NCBI GenBank assembly: GCA_003024785.1
Contig: PUQB01000064.1
Coordinates: 558,001-622,000, forward strand
Length of the DNA: 64,000 nucleotides
Direction: 5' to 3'
Source: Selaginella tamariscina
Lineage: Eukaryota; Streptophyta; Lycopodiopsida; Selaginellales; Selaginellaceae
Below the pieces are notes generated by a model. That model worked only from the letters and a program-made list of their open reading frames with translations, made no database searches and was not told where the DNA came from. The position numbers were made by a program, and so were the translations under genes. Of this stretch, positions 37,172 through 50,765 are shown in pieces (the stretch's first letter is position 1; each line of letters begins with the position of its first letter).

Positions 37172-40100
37172 CACTCCCCGTCTTTGAAAATGTCAATGTC
37201 CTCGTTGACGTCTAACTCCAAGACTAGACTAGGTTAGAAAAATTAATCGAAAAACTAATGCTAATCACTCTATGCAGAGTCAACAAAAAGTTCATAAGTT
37301 TTATTACCCCCCCTTGCATTATGCAAAGCCAAGTACTTCAGAACCATCATTCACTAAGCAACAACTTAACTACTGAAGGTACCACCTGTAACAAGAAGTC
37401 ACTTGGAGACCTTTTGCTCATTTACAAAGTCTATCAGACAACAAGTTAGTTAATTTATTTAAGTTAATTAGAATTTATATTGGAGGCTTCTAGTTCATGT
37501 TGTCTGTCAGCCTCTAGGTTAATAAGAAATAAATTAATTTATTTCCCATCATCATTACCAACAATTTGAGACCTCACCTCAAACTCATTGACTACCTCCA
37601 TCGCGTTCTATAGATTTTCCAATGGTTCCCATGTCGACTCGCATGCTGGGTAACCTTTCCACTTAACAAGATATTCACGTTTACATCTTCGTGACCCTCA
37701 GCATTTAATATCCTTTGCCTCCAAAATTGACTCAACTTCGAACTCCTTCGCATCCCGACCAGCTCAAGAAGCAAACATAAGTTTTCATATCTCTGTGGAT
37801 GTTTCTCATCCTTGTGGAATAGTTCGAGTAAATTGACATGAATCACATTGTGTATCGCTCCCAACTCCAGAGGAAGATCTAACCCATAAGCCAATTTCCC
37901 TACTCGCTTCACCACCTTGTATGGACCTATGTAGTGCGATAGAAACTTCCTCAAAAGAGTCGTTGGAACTTTTAGGTTTCTGGTACTCAACAATACCATA
38001 TCCCCAACCTAATCCTCTACATCTCGTCAATGCTTATCATACTGTTGACGATACGTTTCATGTGCTGCAGCCATTGTTTGATGAGCAGCTTCCTATGTCC
38101 AATACAACTGTCCAGTAAACTTTGCTACAGAGGGAACTCGATTCACATTGTCTTTCGGTAACACCATACTCTAAGGAATACCACCCTTATTCCCAATTAA
38201 CCCAACTGCAGTGTGTGTCGAGTTATTGTAACATATCTCAACCATATCCAAGTGTTCAGCCCAATCAAATTGATCACCTTGAACATAGCATTTGAGATAG
38301 TCCTCGACTTGCCAATTCACCCTCTCCATTTGACCATCTCCGTTTGACCACCGGATGGTAAGCTGTACTGAACTTCAACATTGTACCAAACTGCTTAAAC
38401 AATGTTCCCCAAAACTTGCCCGTAAATCAAGGATCTCAATTTGAGATCATTATTTCCGGTAGCTCGCATACTCTTATGACTTCGTGGAAGAATAACTTTG
38501 CTGCTTGAATTGCAATCATTGTCTCTACAATTAGAATGAAATGAGCAACTTTTGAAAACTAATCAACCATCACCCTGAGCGTGTTAAAACCATAAGATTT
38601 TGGCAATCCCATGATAAAAGTCCAAAGTAACACTTTGAAATGGCCGCTCTAGAATCGGTAGACATTGCAACTTCCCAGCTCATTTTTGCGACCAATTCTT
38701 CACTTGTTGACATGTTGGGCATGTTTTAACATATTTGGCAACATCATCTATTATACGCGGCCAATAAAATCCATGTTTTAACAAAGCCAATATCTTATGC
38801 CTTCCAACATGTCATGCTAAACTCTTAACAGCCTCTTCCTTCATGTTCCTTCTGGAACATAGAGTCTCCTTTCTTTATAATAAAGAACTCCATCGCGTAC
38901 AATAAAGTGCACCCGTTTGAGTGCATCCATTCGACTTTTTATTTCTGCTGGAACATTATCATCTTTTTGTAGCTGATGAACTTGTTTCTTCTTTGTTAAT
39001 AGGTTTAGAGCCTCCTTAGCAAATTTGTTTTGAGGATACACCGTTACAAATTCATCCACCAAAGTTGACACTGGTGTAGACATAATACGAAGTTGACCCT
39101 TCCTACTAAGTGCATCCACTATCACATTGTCTTTTTCAGCTTTATGTCTGATTTTTGCTACCATCTGGCATACTTTGGTGATAACTTTGGCTGCGTTTCA
39201 AAGTACCTTAGAGTTACACTATCTATTCAAACCACATTGCCATGAGTTGGAAGATAATGACACCAATACTCTAAGGAAGCAGCAATAGTATACATCTCCT
39301 TTTCGTGAGCAAACCATCGAATTTGCGTAGCATCTAACTTCTTTGAGAAAAAGGACATCGGATGTCCTTTCTGTTGCAATACACCACCAATTGCAAAGTC
39401 GGAAGCATCACATTCTACTTCAAAGGGATCTTCAAAGATGGGCAACTGCAAAACGGCTCAAAGAGATAGCTCTTTGAGTTTGACAAATGCACATTGGCAC
39501 TCTGGAGTCCAATGCCATGGAATGTTCTTCGTAAGATCCAATGGGGCCGCTATTTCGAGTAACCCTTTATGAATCTTCGGTAATACCCTTAGACCAAGAA
39601 ATGATCTAACTTCATGCACGTCTTTTAAAGTCATCCACTCAGTAATAGCTTGAATTTTCTTTGGTCCATGGCAACCTCCCCACCTGAGATCAAGTGTCCC
39701 AAGAAATCTATCTTGGTTTGACCAAATGCACACTTGCTTTCTTTAGCATACAACTGGTTCTCTCTCAACCTCTGAAACACTTTTCTAAGTGTTCCTCAAT
39801 TTGAACTGAAAACCAGAATGTCATCAATATACACCACACGAACTCGTCTAGATAGTCTCTAAACACATCATCCATCATTGTGCAAAAAGTTGCTGGAGCA
39901 TTGCACAATCCGAATGGCAAGACTAGAAACTCAAATGATCCATAACGCGTTCGAAAAGCGGTCTTCTCAATGTCATTCTCTACTACCGAATCTGATGGTA
40001 CCCATATCAAGTCTATTCTTAAAAAATACGATAGCTTATCAAATAAGTCCACTCGCAAGAGGATACTTATTTTTGATAGTTATCGCGTTCACGCTCGATA

Positions 40101-42429
40101 GTCCACACACATTCGCATCGTACCATCCTTTTTCATTACAAACAAGATCGGTGCACCATACGGTGATCGACTAGGTCGAATGTGTCCTCGACCAACCAAT
40201 TCTGTCAGCTGTCTCTTCAATTCTATTAACTCTTGAGGATTCAACCGATATGGGGCTCTTGCCGGTGGAGACGAACCGGCAAAATCTCTATTCTGTGGTC
40301 CACAGCTCGACGTGGAGGTAACTAGGTGGCAAGTCTTTAGCAACATCCTTAAACATGTTCAAGACTTCCAAAATAAGTTTGGGACCATCTCCTATTTTGA
40401 CTTCACCATATCCAAAACCATTGCAAGAAACACACGTTCCGATGTCTAACTGCCTTACGCAACTGAGTTAATAAGGAACATAGGATTCCAATCCTTATCA
40501 GTTAGCGTTTCCATTCTTGAGCGTGTTTTTCTAATGCTCTTTATCTGCTGCAAGCGTGATTCGATTATCTCCAGAACCCCTCATTTCGATTACATGTTTA
40601 TGGAACCATTCCATACCCAAAACAAAGTCAAACCCCGTCATATTCAAGACAACTAAGTCTAGCTTAGCCTTCCAATCTTTGATTTGGACAGGAACTGCCC
40701 TTGCTATATTATTAGTATTTTGAGAACCTTTGCCAAAATTGATCTTTATTTCACACATCTTTATTACATCCAAATTCAATCGACGAGCTAGACTATCGAT
40801 AAAGTTGTATGTTGCTCAGTATCGATCATCATTCGGACTCGGTCCCTCGTATCCTTCCTGTCAAATATAGCAAAGGGTCAGTTTTGTCTTGAATAGCGAA
40901 TAAGGCAGGTTGTGTCTGGCACAACATTACCTCTCTGACTCATCTTCGGATCTTCAAGCATTTCTGTTCAACAACTTCTTCTCCTTGAAATGACTCTGTT
41001 GTTGTAGGGTGCCGACATTGTCTAGAAATGACCAGGCTTGTTACAATTATAACATGTCAGAATCTCGTCTGCAGATTGCGTGGGAGTAGACTTTGGAGTT
41101 GAGCCCTTGGCATGCTGGGGTGGTGGTAATGCTAATGGTTTTCAAAATCCGATGGGTCTTGATGTATCCAAAAACTTGGAATTACCGACAAAGGAACTTG
41201 CACTTCAAATTGATGGTGATTGATTAATCACTTATCAAACCTTATGAACCTAGACTTTGAAGGAAAACTCCTCGGTTTAGGTTTGCTTCCTCCCCCTTAT
41301 TGTACAAGTCGACATGCCATAAGCAACCTTTTGAGTTGCCTCCTGACATTCCTGATTGTTTGTTGGCTTGTACCTTAAGATCTCCTTTCGTGTCTTCTCA
41401 GCCATGAAACAACTTCGAGCTTCATCATCGCTCATGTTCGAGACCAAACGCCCCACTTTCAAATTAATAAACATGGTCCACCGGGTTTCCCCGAACTCCT
41501 TATTTACAAACTACCAAATCAGCACGCAATTGCAACCAAGGTCATCCGGGATATACTGTTTTTTGATCTCCCTTTTCATGTGTTTTCAACTATTTTGATA
41601 TTCACGTTCACCTTCAACTATCCGCCACCAAGTCTTAACTTTTCCTTTGAGAAATTGCTTGGCACACACAACCTTTTTGGTCTTTCTCATGGAAGCAGCC
41701 TCGAAATAACTTTCCATATCATATAATCAATTGTCTAGAATTTTGTAGTCTTTTGAACCCATAAATTCCAAAGGCTTGACTGGCTTGAATTTACTAGGAC
41801 CACTACCACCTTCATCTACCGAAAAATTCGATTTAGAGAAACCTAACTCTGAATCATGCTTCTTCTTTTTTCTTCGTGTGTCTAGTTGTAGAACATTTAG
41901 TAATGTGATAATCTCTGGAATTCGATCAGCAACATTACCGATTCAATCATTCAACCCTAAAATATCCCTTAAAGTTCGTTTAGGGCATCCATCATTATTT
42001 CTCGCCAACCAAACCACTACCTATATCTATGGATCAGCTTCATCCATCTCCTCATTTTGAGCATTTGCGACAGCCCTTTATGCCTTAGACTCTAGTTGCT
42101 TTCTTTTGCTCATCATATTGAATCCTAGTTTCTGAAGAATATGCTTGGAATATTTCCAATATGAAGTTGGGAACACCTTGCACATGTTGTCACCCACACA
42201 CATAAGCTTGAACCAACATATGACTTTCAAACATACCTAGAATCTCACGCCGACTCACTGAGCATCTCCAAAGATTGATAACTCACGTGATCAAACTCTA
42301 TGCATAGAATACAGACATGTCAACAAAAAGCGATAAAGTAAATCAAGAATTCAGAGTTATCTAAACACTAAAACACCTTATGACTTAAGACAATCCTACT
42401 GACCACAGAGAACTTGCTCCGATACCAAT
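37172..42429 (-). mobile_element. Ty3/gypsy element B internal region (gag-pol, frame-broken)
   Basis: Runs high to low coordinate. Gag lies at 41,277-42,400, with LKVGRLVSNMSDDEA at 41,430-41,470. The zinc knuckle CYNCNKPGHF is near 41,030-41,065. Protease C-part DFVLGMEWFHKH is at 40,595-40,630. RT has [18 protein letters not shown] and [14 protein letters not shown] at 40,089-40,270, [17 protein letters not shown] near 39,890-39,945, and a shifted Y.DD motif near 39,810-39,840. RNase H DASDFAIGGVLQQKGHP is at 39,360-39,425. Integrase starts GVLYYKERRLYVPEGT at 38,841-38,890. The integrase C-terminal domain is at 37,750-38,000, with chromodomain remnants by comparison with 56.3 kb. Many one-base frame breaks; not autonomous as read. 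Confidence 0.85.
42416..42427 (-). promoter_or_regulatory. Primer-binding site, initiator tRNA-Met type
   Basis: On the minus strand the LTR end TGACA is followed two bases later by TGGTATCGGAGC. It matches the plant retrotransposon PBS complementary to initiator tRNA-Met (TGGTATCAGAGC) except at one base. This fixes 42,430-43,381 as the 5' LTR. Confidence 0.8.
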
Positions 42430-43381
42430 TGTCAGAGTTTTTACATGGTGCCTTACTAAATGCCATCCCTGGAATCCCCTCTCTAGAAACCCCAAGAAAT
42501 CTGGTAAAGTAGCCCATATTAGGAACTCAACCCTTAAGAGCTTAAACCCCCAGCTAACCCAAATCCATGAACGAGGCTCACCTTGTGAATTAGGATACGC
42601 AAACCAGTCAAGCTATAGGTATCGTTCCTAACTTGGCATGGTTGAGGCAGCTGAAGCAAGGCCTCGGCCACTAGTTCTGTAGAACGTGGACTTAGGCAAT
42701 GCCTTTGAACTTGCGAGCAGGTTTTTTGACCAAAGAATTTGATTAACTTCATGGAAGTGACATACCCAGTCACAAAGGCGAGATCTTACCAACGATAAGG
42801 ATAGTCTAACCCAAAGATGGGACGTACCCCTGTCGTGTGAAAGTTAGGGTGACACAATAAAGGATTGCACCTTGATGACACAAGCTTAGCTTGCACCGGT
42901 AGGAGGTTAACGAACTCTCTTTTGAACCCAGGAAGCCTCGCTACATACACTCTACCTTGGAGCGCCCCCCCCCCCCCGCCCCAACTTGTTTTCCTAAACA
43001 AGTAAGTGGGCTGGCATGGAACTACCAGCCCTTAATGAAAAGAGATGCCTAACCTAATCCTAAACCTAACCCCTAAGGGGGGTATTAGGGCGTGGGGTTA
43101 GGACAACCCTAGGGGTGTCCCTAACCCTTTTGACAAGGCTATACTTTACTGGAAAACCTATCTGAAACATCAAATCAAGAAAGAGTTTTCTAGAAGGTAT
43201 GTATTACCTTCACCTTGAGTTTCTCGAAGTATCTAATGACAATCGGCCGGACTACTCCTAAATACCTAAGTGCACTAAGCAAGGCTATTTCTCACTACAT
43301 ATATGGTTCATCACAAAACTCGGTAGGTAACAACAATCAAATCCCGAAGTAAAGGGTCGAGTCATAGTCAAAACTATGACA
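42430..43381 (-). mobile_element. 5' LTR of gypsy element B
   Basis: Perfect terminal pair TGTCAGAG...CTATGACA, 952 bp, flanked inside by the primer-binding site. It contains a long C-rich run near 42,962-42,985 and repeated 'ccctaacc/aaccctagg' motifs, shared with the other LTRs. Confidence 0.85.
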
Positions 43382-44889
43382 TCTCCTTAGCTCTGATAAT
43401 TTAACCCAACGGTGGTCACATCATTACTAACCAATGACATCAATCAATTGATCTTCTTTAACCTCTCCATGTTGTAACATAGCCATGGAAGTTCACTTTT
43501 ATGGATTTACTTACTGATTTATTAACATTTGTGAATTTAATTTTAATTTGGTAATGATTATATCTTCATAACTTTCATGATGACATCATTAGTGATCATG
43601 GTCTTTAATTCACTTTTGGCAATGGTTTTCTAGAGTATCTCTAAATCAAAGAGAAGATGGCCACAACTCAATTGTTGTTGATGAAATGTTTTGATTGTTT
43701 CATTTATATCTAAGATGAAGTCACTAATTATCTTAAACAAACATCTCAACAACATACAATCTACAAGTCTCATTTTATTATTATTATTTATTAATATGGA
43801 AATAAAGATGGTTGCTTCGTCGGCATGGCTTTCTACACACCCATGTGATAAGCTTAATTACTAACATTTAGGTCTTTGTCATGTATTATAGAGGCTTTCT
43901 AATATTATGTATTGTCTTTAACTTTCTTCTTTAATCCATTTGCATTTAGTATTGTATGTTTCATTGTTAAAGCTTTATCACACTTCTTTAAACCTAGGTC
44001 ATGTTGTACATGTTCCTCTATTGGGTAGGAAAGCCTAAGTTTATGGTAACTCTTATTTTAGATTTTAAACTTTCTTGAGGTAATATATATTATTTAGTGG
44101 ATCGGCTTGGTTATTCTCTAAGTAATTAAACCTAAGAATCAATTTTTCATCTTTAATATGCTTCAAAGCTTATTATAAAGTTTCATCAACATTATCCAAA
44201 CTCATCATTGAAGGAGGGAGTAATGTAAGAATTTTGAAATATTCTTAATATATTCGTTCCACTTTAAAAGATTTTAAAAAGTATATTCTTTGCTTGACCC
44301 TTCAATATACAAGGACATTTGGGGCCAAGTTTTCACTAAAGTAATCAATACTAATGTTATCTTTTATATTAGTATTTTCCATCTTTTTTTCTATTGTATT
44401 TCTTTTTTATGATAATTTTCATAAATTTTCTATGTTTTTCTTTTTTTCATTTCAATTAATGTCTCATCTTTCCAATTAGTGTTTTGATAATTTGAAAAAA
44501 ATTAAATTTAAGTTGTTTACTAACACCCATTTACCTTTATAATTGTAGATGTCAATGCTAAAATAATGACAATTGAATATGGTTTTCTCCAAATGCTAAA
44601 AAATGATGTAAGACCTCTTACATTCATATTAAATAAGTAAAAATGAGTGCATGTCTTTGTCTTTGGCCATGTTGAGAATTAACATTTAGTAAAAGTTTTT
44701 AAAAAGAAGTTTAAGAGTGTGAAGTTAATCAAAATAAAATGAATGTTTACGTTGTCAATATCACATCATAGACACATTCTTGCTTTGGTTTAAAAATGAT
44801 GAAATGTCAAATGTTATAATTTATATTACAACTTTACTTTCTATTGACTATTATTACTTAGTGAGTAAAGTATTATCATATGACAAATT
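43382..44889. other. No gene recognised, AT-rich
   Basis: Long AT-rich stretch without open frames of note or named repeats. Confidence 0.4.
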
Positions 44890-45855
44890 TTATATGTAAT
44901 AAAAAGCATGCCCACTTAATGCACTTGGGTATCTAAGGTTAATCTAGTTAAATATTATTATATATCTTTAAGAAACTCTATATGAAGATATAACTTATTT
45001 TTTTAGAAAATCTCCCCTTTTTTTACGTCTTAGTTAAATTCCCTAGTGAGTTTAGGTTATTAGGGTTGAAATAACTTTAGGTTGCCCTACCATGTCTTAA
45101 CTCCTCCTTAAGGGTAAGAGTGAAAGTAGTCCTAGAATCATCTCTCAAACAAAAGGTTGGCATTTTGTGTTAGCCCACTTATATAATAAAAAAGGGGCAA
45201 AGGGCCCAGTCACTTAAATAAGGTAAAGTATATGTAAGCAAACATTTTGTATTTTAAAAAGAACCCCTTATTTCTCTTTATAAGTGTAAGCCTTAACTTA
45301 TGTTATCAAGGCATTTAGTGCTACAACTTCTAATGTGTAGGGTAAGTTGCACCTTAAAGGTTATCCAATTTTTATCGTTGGTTAATCCACACCCATATGA
45401 TTGGACATGTTGCATTCATAGAGTTAACTACTTCTTTTGTTTAATTGCAAACCTTGGAAGTATTGTTGAGTATATGTTTCATAGGATATGACTAATGGTT
45501 GAGGCATTACTTCAACTACCTCATCCATGCTAAATTAGAAACAACACTTGCAACTCAACTCATCACACATCCTAACTCTTGAAGGTGGGAATTGTTTGTA
45601 CTTGGAGATGAAATATTTAACAATGCTAACATGTGTTATCTTACCAGACTTGCAGGGTTTATAGGGTTGACATTGGGCGAGCCACATACTTGGCATTCAT
45701 ATTGCAATAATAATTAAGTTATGAAAGGAGAGTCCATAATCTTATATTCATTCTTGTTATTTATTGAAGGCTTATTATAATATCATTCATATGTTAACCT
45801 TGTTTATCCCATTGACTCTAAAGGTTACCATTAGTGATATATCAGTATTGAAATT
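44890..45855 (+). mobile_element. LTR fragment, diverged (forward)
   Basis: Shares 'cccacttgggtatctaag...gaaactcta', the TATA block CACTTAAATAAGGTAAAG at 45,211-45,228, and 'ttaacttatgttatcaaggca' with other LTR copies. Strongly diverged and AT-enriched. Confidence 0.55.
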
Positions 45856-46005
45856 TTATCATCCACATGAATACTCAATAAAGAAGTATATACATTAACT
45901 TTAATGTTGAACATTTATTATTCACATGGATATTTAATAATGAAGTATATGCGTTAAAGATTTATCATTCACATGGATGATTGATAAAGAAGTATATGTA
46001 TAAAA
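45856..46005. repeat. Three short tandem units
   Basis: Units near 45,856, 45,916 and 45,961 each read 'ttat.att.cacatgratr.t.aataa.gaagtatatg'. Spacing is about 45-60 bp. Confidence 0.65.
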
Positions 46006-46735
46006 GATGTTATCCTGAAAAAATAGCTCTTCGTTACGAATGATGCCATAAAATTGATCATAACTCAATATGTTATAAGTATTCAATTAAATTATGTTAT
46101 GTTTGAAACGTGTTCGGATAAATTTAAATGTGTTTAAGTTAATTTGAATTTGTTTGAATATAAGTTAGTTTAAATTCGATTGAAATTTTGCTTTGTTTAA
46201 CACTAATTGTTATTTAATGTTGATCACATGTGTAAATTCTTTAAATACATGTGTAAGGTTATATTTATAAACTCATAAATTTTAAAGAAGGAAAATTATA
46301 GTTTTATAAACTTTACATGGGCAATTTGTAAATTTAAAACTTCTAAGAAAATTCAATAAATTGTAGCTTAAGACATTTTAATTTTGTTATAATTACTATT
46401 TTTAAAACTAAGTTTAAGTTAAAATAAAATCTTGTTCATTTACTATGACATATCCTTAAGATATATCTTTAATATATTATTATTATGTAGATACAAGTAA
46501 TATATATCTCTACAATAGACTTTTGTTTAAGAAAATATTTTATGTTTAAGAAACTTATATATTAAATTTGTTTCTTATCAGAAACAAACTATAAACTATA
46601 AACTTTAAATTTTGAATATACATATACGCACGTATACGCGTGTTAAAATCATATTAGGTAATGCTTTATTAAAACTTCAATTTGAATATACATATATAAA
46701 TATATATACAAGGTTTTCATTTTTTTCTATCACAT
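46006..46735. other. Upstream region of AUG4, AT-rich
   Basis: No gene. The promoter of AUG4 is expected in the last few hundred bases, with several TATA-like 'tatataaata' stretches at 46,690-46,710 too common here to single out. Confidence 0.4.
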
Positions 46736-48691
46736 ATGGTGCGGCAGCAGGAGGTGACTGTGGAGGAGTTAGTGGAGCAGCTGGGTAGGCACTGCTTTGC
46801 TCCCGACGGCTCCTACGTCGCCAAATCCCCCTACTACGACCTAATCCAGGTGCGTTGGGTCAAACGCCATATGGGCACTGATTCGTTGTGTTTAGGCACG
46901 AGAGGAAATGGGCAGAGAACGGCTGCGATACTTAGAGGTGATGGTAAGGTTGCTTTTCTTAAGCTTGAATTGTTGTTTCTATGTGCTTTTCTGTCAGGCC
47001 ATTTACAGTGAAGCCATAGCACTGGTGGAAGAATTCCAGCAGGCTGTCTCTGTGGCAAATGTGGGCGGTATCAGAGACGCTCAGGCGCTGTTCCAGCAGT
47101 TGGGTTTACGTTGTGCTCCTCAGGTGCGTTTTGTTTTAATCTTGCGGGTTGCTCACTCGCCTACAGGTTTACGAGGCTCTCGAGGAGCGGTTGGCCATCG
47201 CTGAAGCCGGCCAACGCCTGAGACTCCCTTCAGTGTCCAAAGATGGGGACATCCAAGACGAGGAAACTGAGAAATGGAGCATTGTTTCCAGGAGCTCCTT
47301 TGATAGTACTACGACTAGTATCAGTATCGGCTCCAGCACCAATACGTCCTCTACCCATGTGAGCACTACAGCCTTCAACAGCAGCTACGATGTCAGTGAA
47401 GTCGGGGTTGCTGGCGTGGTGAACCGCTTCTTAGGAATAACGCCTGCCTGGCTTCGACAAACTCATTTAAGCAAGACGCCTTATGCTGAGGCAAGTCCCA
47501 CCATTCCCGATGAATGGACTTGACAGCGCTGTCGTTCACAGGACAATACAGGCTATCTGATGGTTCTTATTCCGGAGATAGAAGCCCATCTGAAAGAAAA
47601 GTGTGAAATAATCAGCTCATCGTTTCAGGGAGATGTATCCGGTAAAACGCCGTTTTCTCCGTTTTCTCTTCCATGCTAATTTTATTTATTTATTTACTTG
47701 TGTATGCCATGTATACAGATAACCTTGTTGCGAAGAGCTATCGCTTGCCGGAAAGGTACTTTAATGATCTGTTCTTTGCAGCTTTGACACTTTTCCACAG
47801 GGTGAAAGCAGCTGTAGAATTCAATGAAAGCGAGGAAGCAGCTCTCCTCGCTGATCTTTACTCTGCAGACAGAAAGTTTCAGAGTACTATAATGTAAGTA
47901 CGATATGTAACTTCAAAAATGTTCTTCGAGCGGAATTGCCAGGTGCTGGAGCAAATGCTGGGAGTGCTGCTGAAGCTTGTTGGAGATTACAAGTTGCAGC
48001 ACCAGCATCAGAATGTAAGTCAGACCTTGATCGGGTTGGTACTGGTATTGGTTTTGGTAACTCTGTCTTCTGAATGTGTAGGATGGAATGCGAAAGGCGT
48101 GGCTTTGTAAGCGTTGTGAAACCATGAACGCAAAGCTGCGGTACATAACGTATAAGTTTGGTTTTTCATGGTTGATTTGTCTGTCTACGTTGGATATAGG
48201 GTCCTAGAGCATCTGGTTCTGAGGGATACGTACAATGAAGAGTCGATCGCTGCATTGAACAAAATCAGGTGCGACCGGGCTTGCTATTTAGTGTGAGGTT
48301 ATAATACCCTTGGCAGGAACCATCTGCGGGAAGCTGACGATGAAGCCACTGCTGCATATAACAGAGCAGTAAGTGAACCGGAGATATAATTCAGTGGCAT
48401 ATGTTACTTACGTAACCTTGGCAGGTAACTAGGCTGCGAGAGTATCAAGGGGTGGACCAGTATTTTGATGATATTGCGAGACGGTACCACGATGTTGTAA
48501 AGGTGAAAGAATTACCTTGTTGTAATCCAGGGCTCACATGCAAATTGGAAATGCAGAAGTTAGAAGGCATCCAGTGGACAATCAGACAGGTGGAGATGGA
48601 CCTCAACAACTCTGGGGAGCTATATGATCTTGCCCAGTTAATGCGTTGTATTTCTTGGCGTGTTCCAGAGATTAGGTATCTGGGATTATAG
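46736..48691 (+). CDS. AUG4: AUGMIN subunit 4, one frame break
   Basis: Subunit of the augmin complex, which recruits gamma-tubulin to spindle and phragmoplast microtubules for branching nucleation. Thirteen exons: 46,736-46,849; 46,896-46,943; 46,998-47,123; 47,167-47,490; 47,542-47,641; 47,719-47,755; 47,801-47,893; 47,943-48,014; 48,082-48,140; 48,200-48,268; 48,317-48,368; 48,425-48,502; 48,557-48,691. Introns are 43-77 nt; the one after 47,490 is GC-AG (GAG|gcaagt). About 435 residues, near the 423 of Arabidopsis. Family blocks include ARERERLRYLE-like EMGRERLRYLEVM, RFLGITPAWL, WLCKRCETMNAKLRVLEH, NRAVTRLREYQGVDQYFD and KLEGIQWTIRQVEMDL. Exon 7 is one base short: TTTCAGAG where the family needs a codon between Phe and Glu-Tyr-Tyr-Asn. 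Start chosen as the first Met, 38 codons before intron 1. Confidence 0.92.
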
Positions 48692-50554
48692 CAGGTTCCG
48701 CCCCTTTTACCGGCAGACTTTGCAATAAATCTTGTTTCGATTTGTGCTGCTCCTTTTGGTTGTTGCTGGAGGAGCATGAACTTGGCTTTTCTGGCCTTAT
48801 ATGATAAGTGGTGGACCATGGATGAGTGTGCAATGCAATCGGCAAGGAGATGAGGAAGGTCAAGTTGGCATGAACGGGTTTGTGGAGGAGTTCCATATTC
48901 TCTACTTTGACCAAGAGAGAACAAGTGAGGCAATTGACCTGCTGGCTAGTTTCATGTTTAGGTTTCAGATAGATAGTTGCTACTGTGGCAGCAGTTGAGG
49001 CAGAACGAGAGCTTGTTGATTGTGAACAGCAGCTAATTGCACAAGATTTTTAAAAGGGAATATTTTAAGTATATTCAGGATGTATTAATATATAAATCTT
49101 AGTCCAATGTACTTCTATTTTGTGCTCTTCTTTTTTAAAATTTAAAGATTATAATTGGGTGGTGATATTTATCATTTTAAGTGTTTATGTGTCTTGTTAC
49201 TGTTGATCATCTAACATGGGATTGAGCAACTTGAGTTGCCTATTTGAGTTAGAGCATAACCTATTTTGTAACTAAGTGGAATTTTATAATAGTATTAACA
49301 TAATTTATGAAATTCTAAGGATGTTAAAGTTTTAATTCAAAGAATTAACATGTGAAATTGGCTTATAATTCTAATGGCCTTTAGGAATGACTTCAGTTTA
49401 AGATATGGTAGCCCTTTGAGCAACTTATGAAGTGGCAATAACCCCTAAGTCTATCTTTTGTACCTTTTTGTTTACAATCAAGCAAAGCTTGTTTCATTTA
49501 GAAATTAAAACAATGGTTTATTTCATTTCTCATTTAACACAAGCATGGGATCCCATTGGAGAGTGGCATCACATATCTCACTTATGTATTAATAGGAAAG
49601 TGTGTTTTTCATTAATAATGTTTAGAACTTCATAACACAATGTCATATATCTTTTTTATTCTTCATCTTGGTCTTGTCCTCCAAGTGCTCTCATTAACCT
49701 CTAATACTATAGTTTTTCTTAACATTCACCAGTTCATCTTATATTGTTAAAATGTCCTTGCCACTTGACCAATTGCTTAGTACCCACTGTCTTGCCACTT
49801 CATTTGTTGGAACATGAGTTTAAGATAGTTTTTTTCTTATTTCATCTTTTATAACACTAGTTTTGGTGGTGGATGGACAAATTTGCTCTTATTTATATCC
49901 TTAATTAAAAGACACATGCATTATGGAGTGGATTTAGAGTTTTGGTAGGAGTTTTAATTTTTTATTCACTTCTTTTATTCATTTTACATATAGGCCAATG
50001 TATGTTAGTATTAATTTTTTGATAAAGTTGAAGAAATATTTAAATTTTATCACAAAATAAAATCAACTTGTAATTCAATCTTAATTATCTTGGTGAAATA
50101 GGGCTTCAGGCAATTCATCGAGCCTTACATTGCAAAACTCATCTAACACCCACTATATGTTCTTATCTCCTTTGATAATATCATGATTCCCCCCTTCTTG
50201 AATTTTTTTTCAAAAGTCTTTGTCAAAATCAAATTCACATTACTCTTTGCATTTTCATATAAGGTTTAAGGGGCACCTTCACATCAATGCCATTTGACTT
50301 AACATTGTAATGGTTAGGTTGGACCCATTTTTATATATTTTTGAAATCACAACATTCTAACTATAACATCAAGTTTACCAAATGAAATAGACCACTAAAA
50401 ACCCATAATGGTAGAAATGAAAGATGATATGATGAATTGCGGTTAGGGATATGTTAATTAAAAAGAAAAACATAAAAATTATAGGAACATCAATTCTATC
50501 TAGACCTAATAGTGGGTTAAATGAGAAACTTAAGTTTCAAAAAGAAGAAAAGAT
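48692..50554. other. 3' flank of AUG4 and intergenic DNA
   Basis: The first ~350 bases after the stop are gene-like in composition and probably 3' UTR. Beyond that the DNA is AT-rich with no recognised gene or repeat. Confidence 0.4.
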
Positions 50555-50765
50555 GCACGTTGTAACTAAATTGGGCATGATACATGAAAATGAGAATATA
50601 AAATAAATTATTAATTAATATTTAAGTTTTAATTATTAATTAATTATTTACTAAATATATAATTAAGTCTTAATTATTAATTATTTAACAAATTAATCCT
50701 TGATTAACTTTACTTAGTAAAGAATATTTCTGAAATATCTTAGAATATTTGTATAATTCTTACCT
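50555..50765. repeat. Dispersed AT-rich repeat, copy 2 (inverted)
   Basis: Reverse-complement counterpart of 23,935-24,150: begins 'atgcacgttgtaactaaa', has 'cttaaatattaattaat'-type tracts, and ends near 'atttctgaaatatcttagaatatt'. Borders an LTR fragment, as copy 1 borders an RT fragment. Confidence 0.6.

Noticed and set aside
42960-42985. Long poly-C and poly-G runs as regulatory quadruplexes
   Set aside because: They recur at the same LTR position in every copy with variable length; run length is also error-prone in sequencing.
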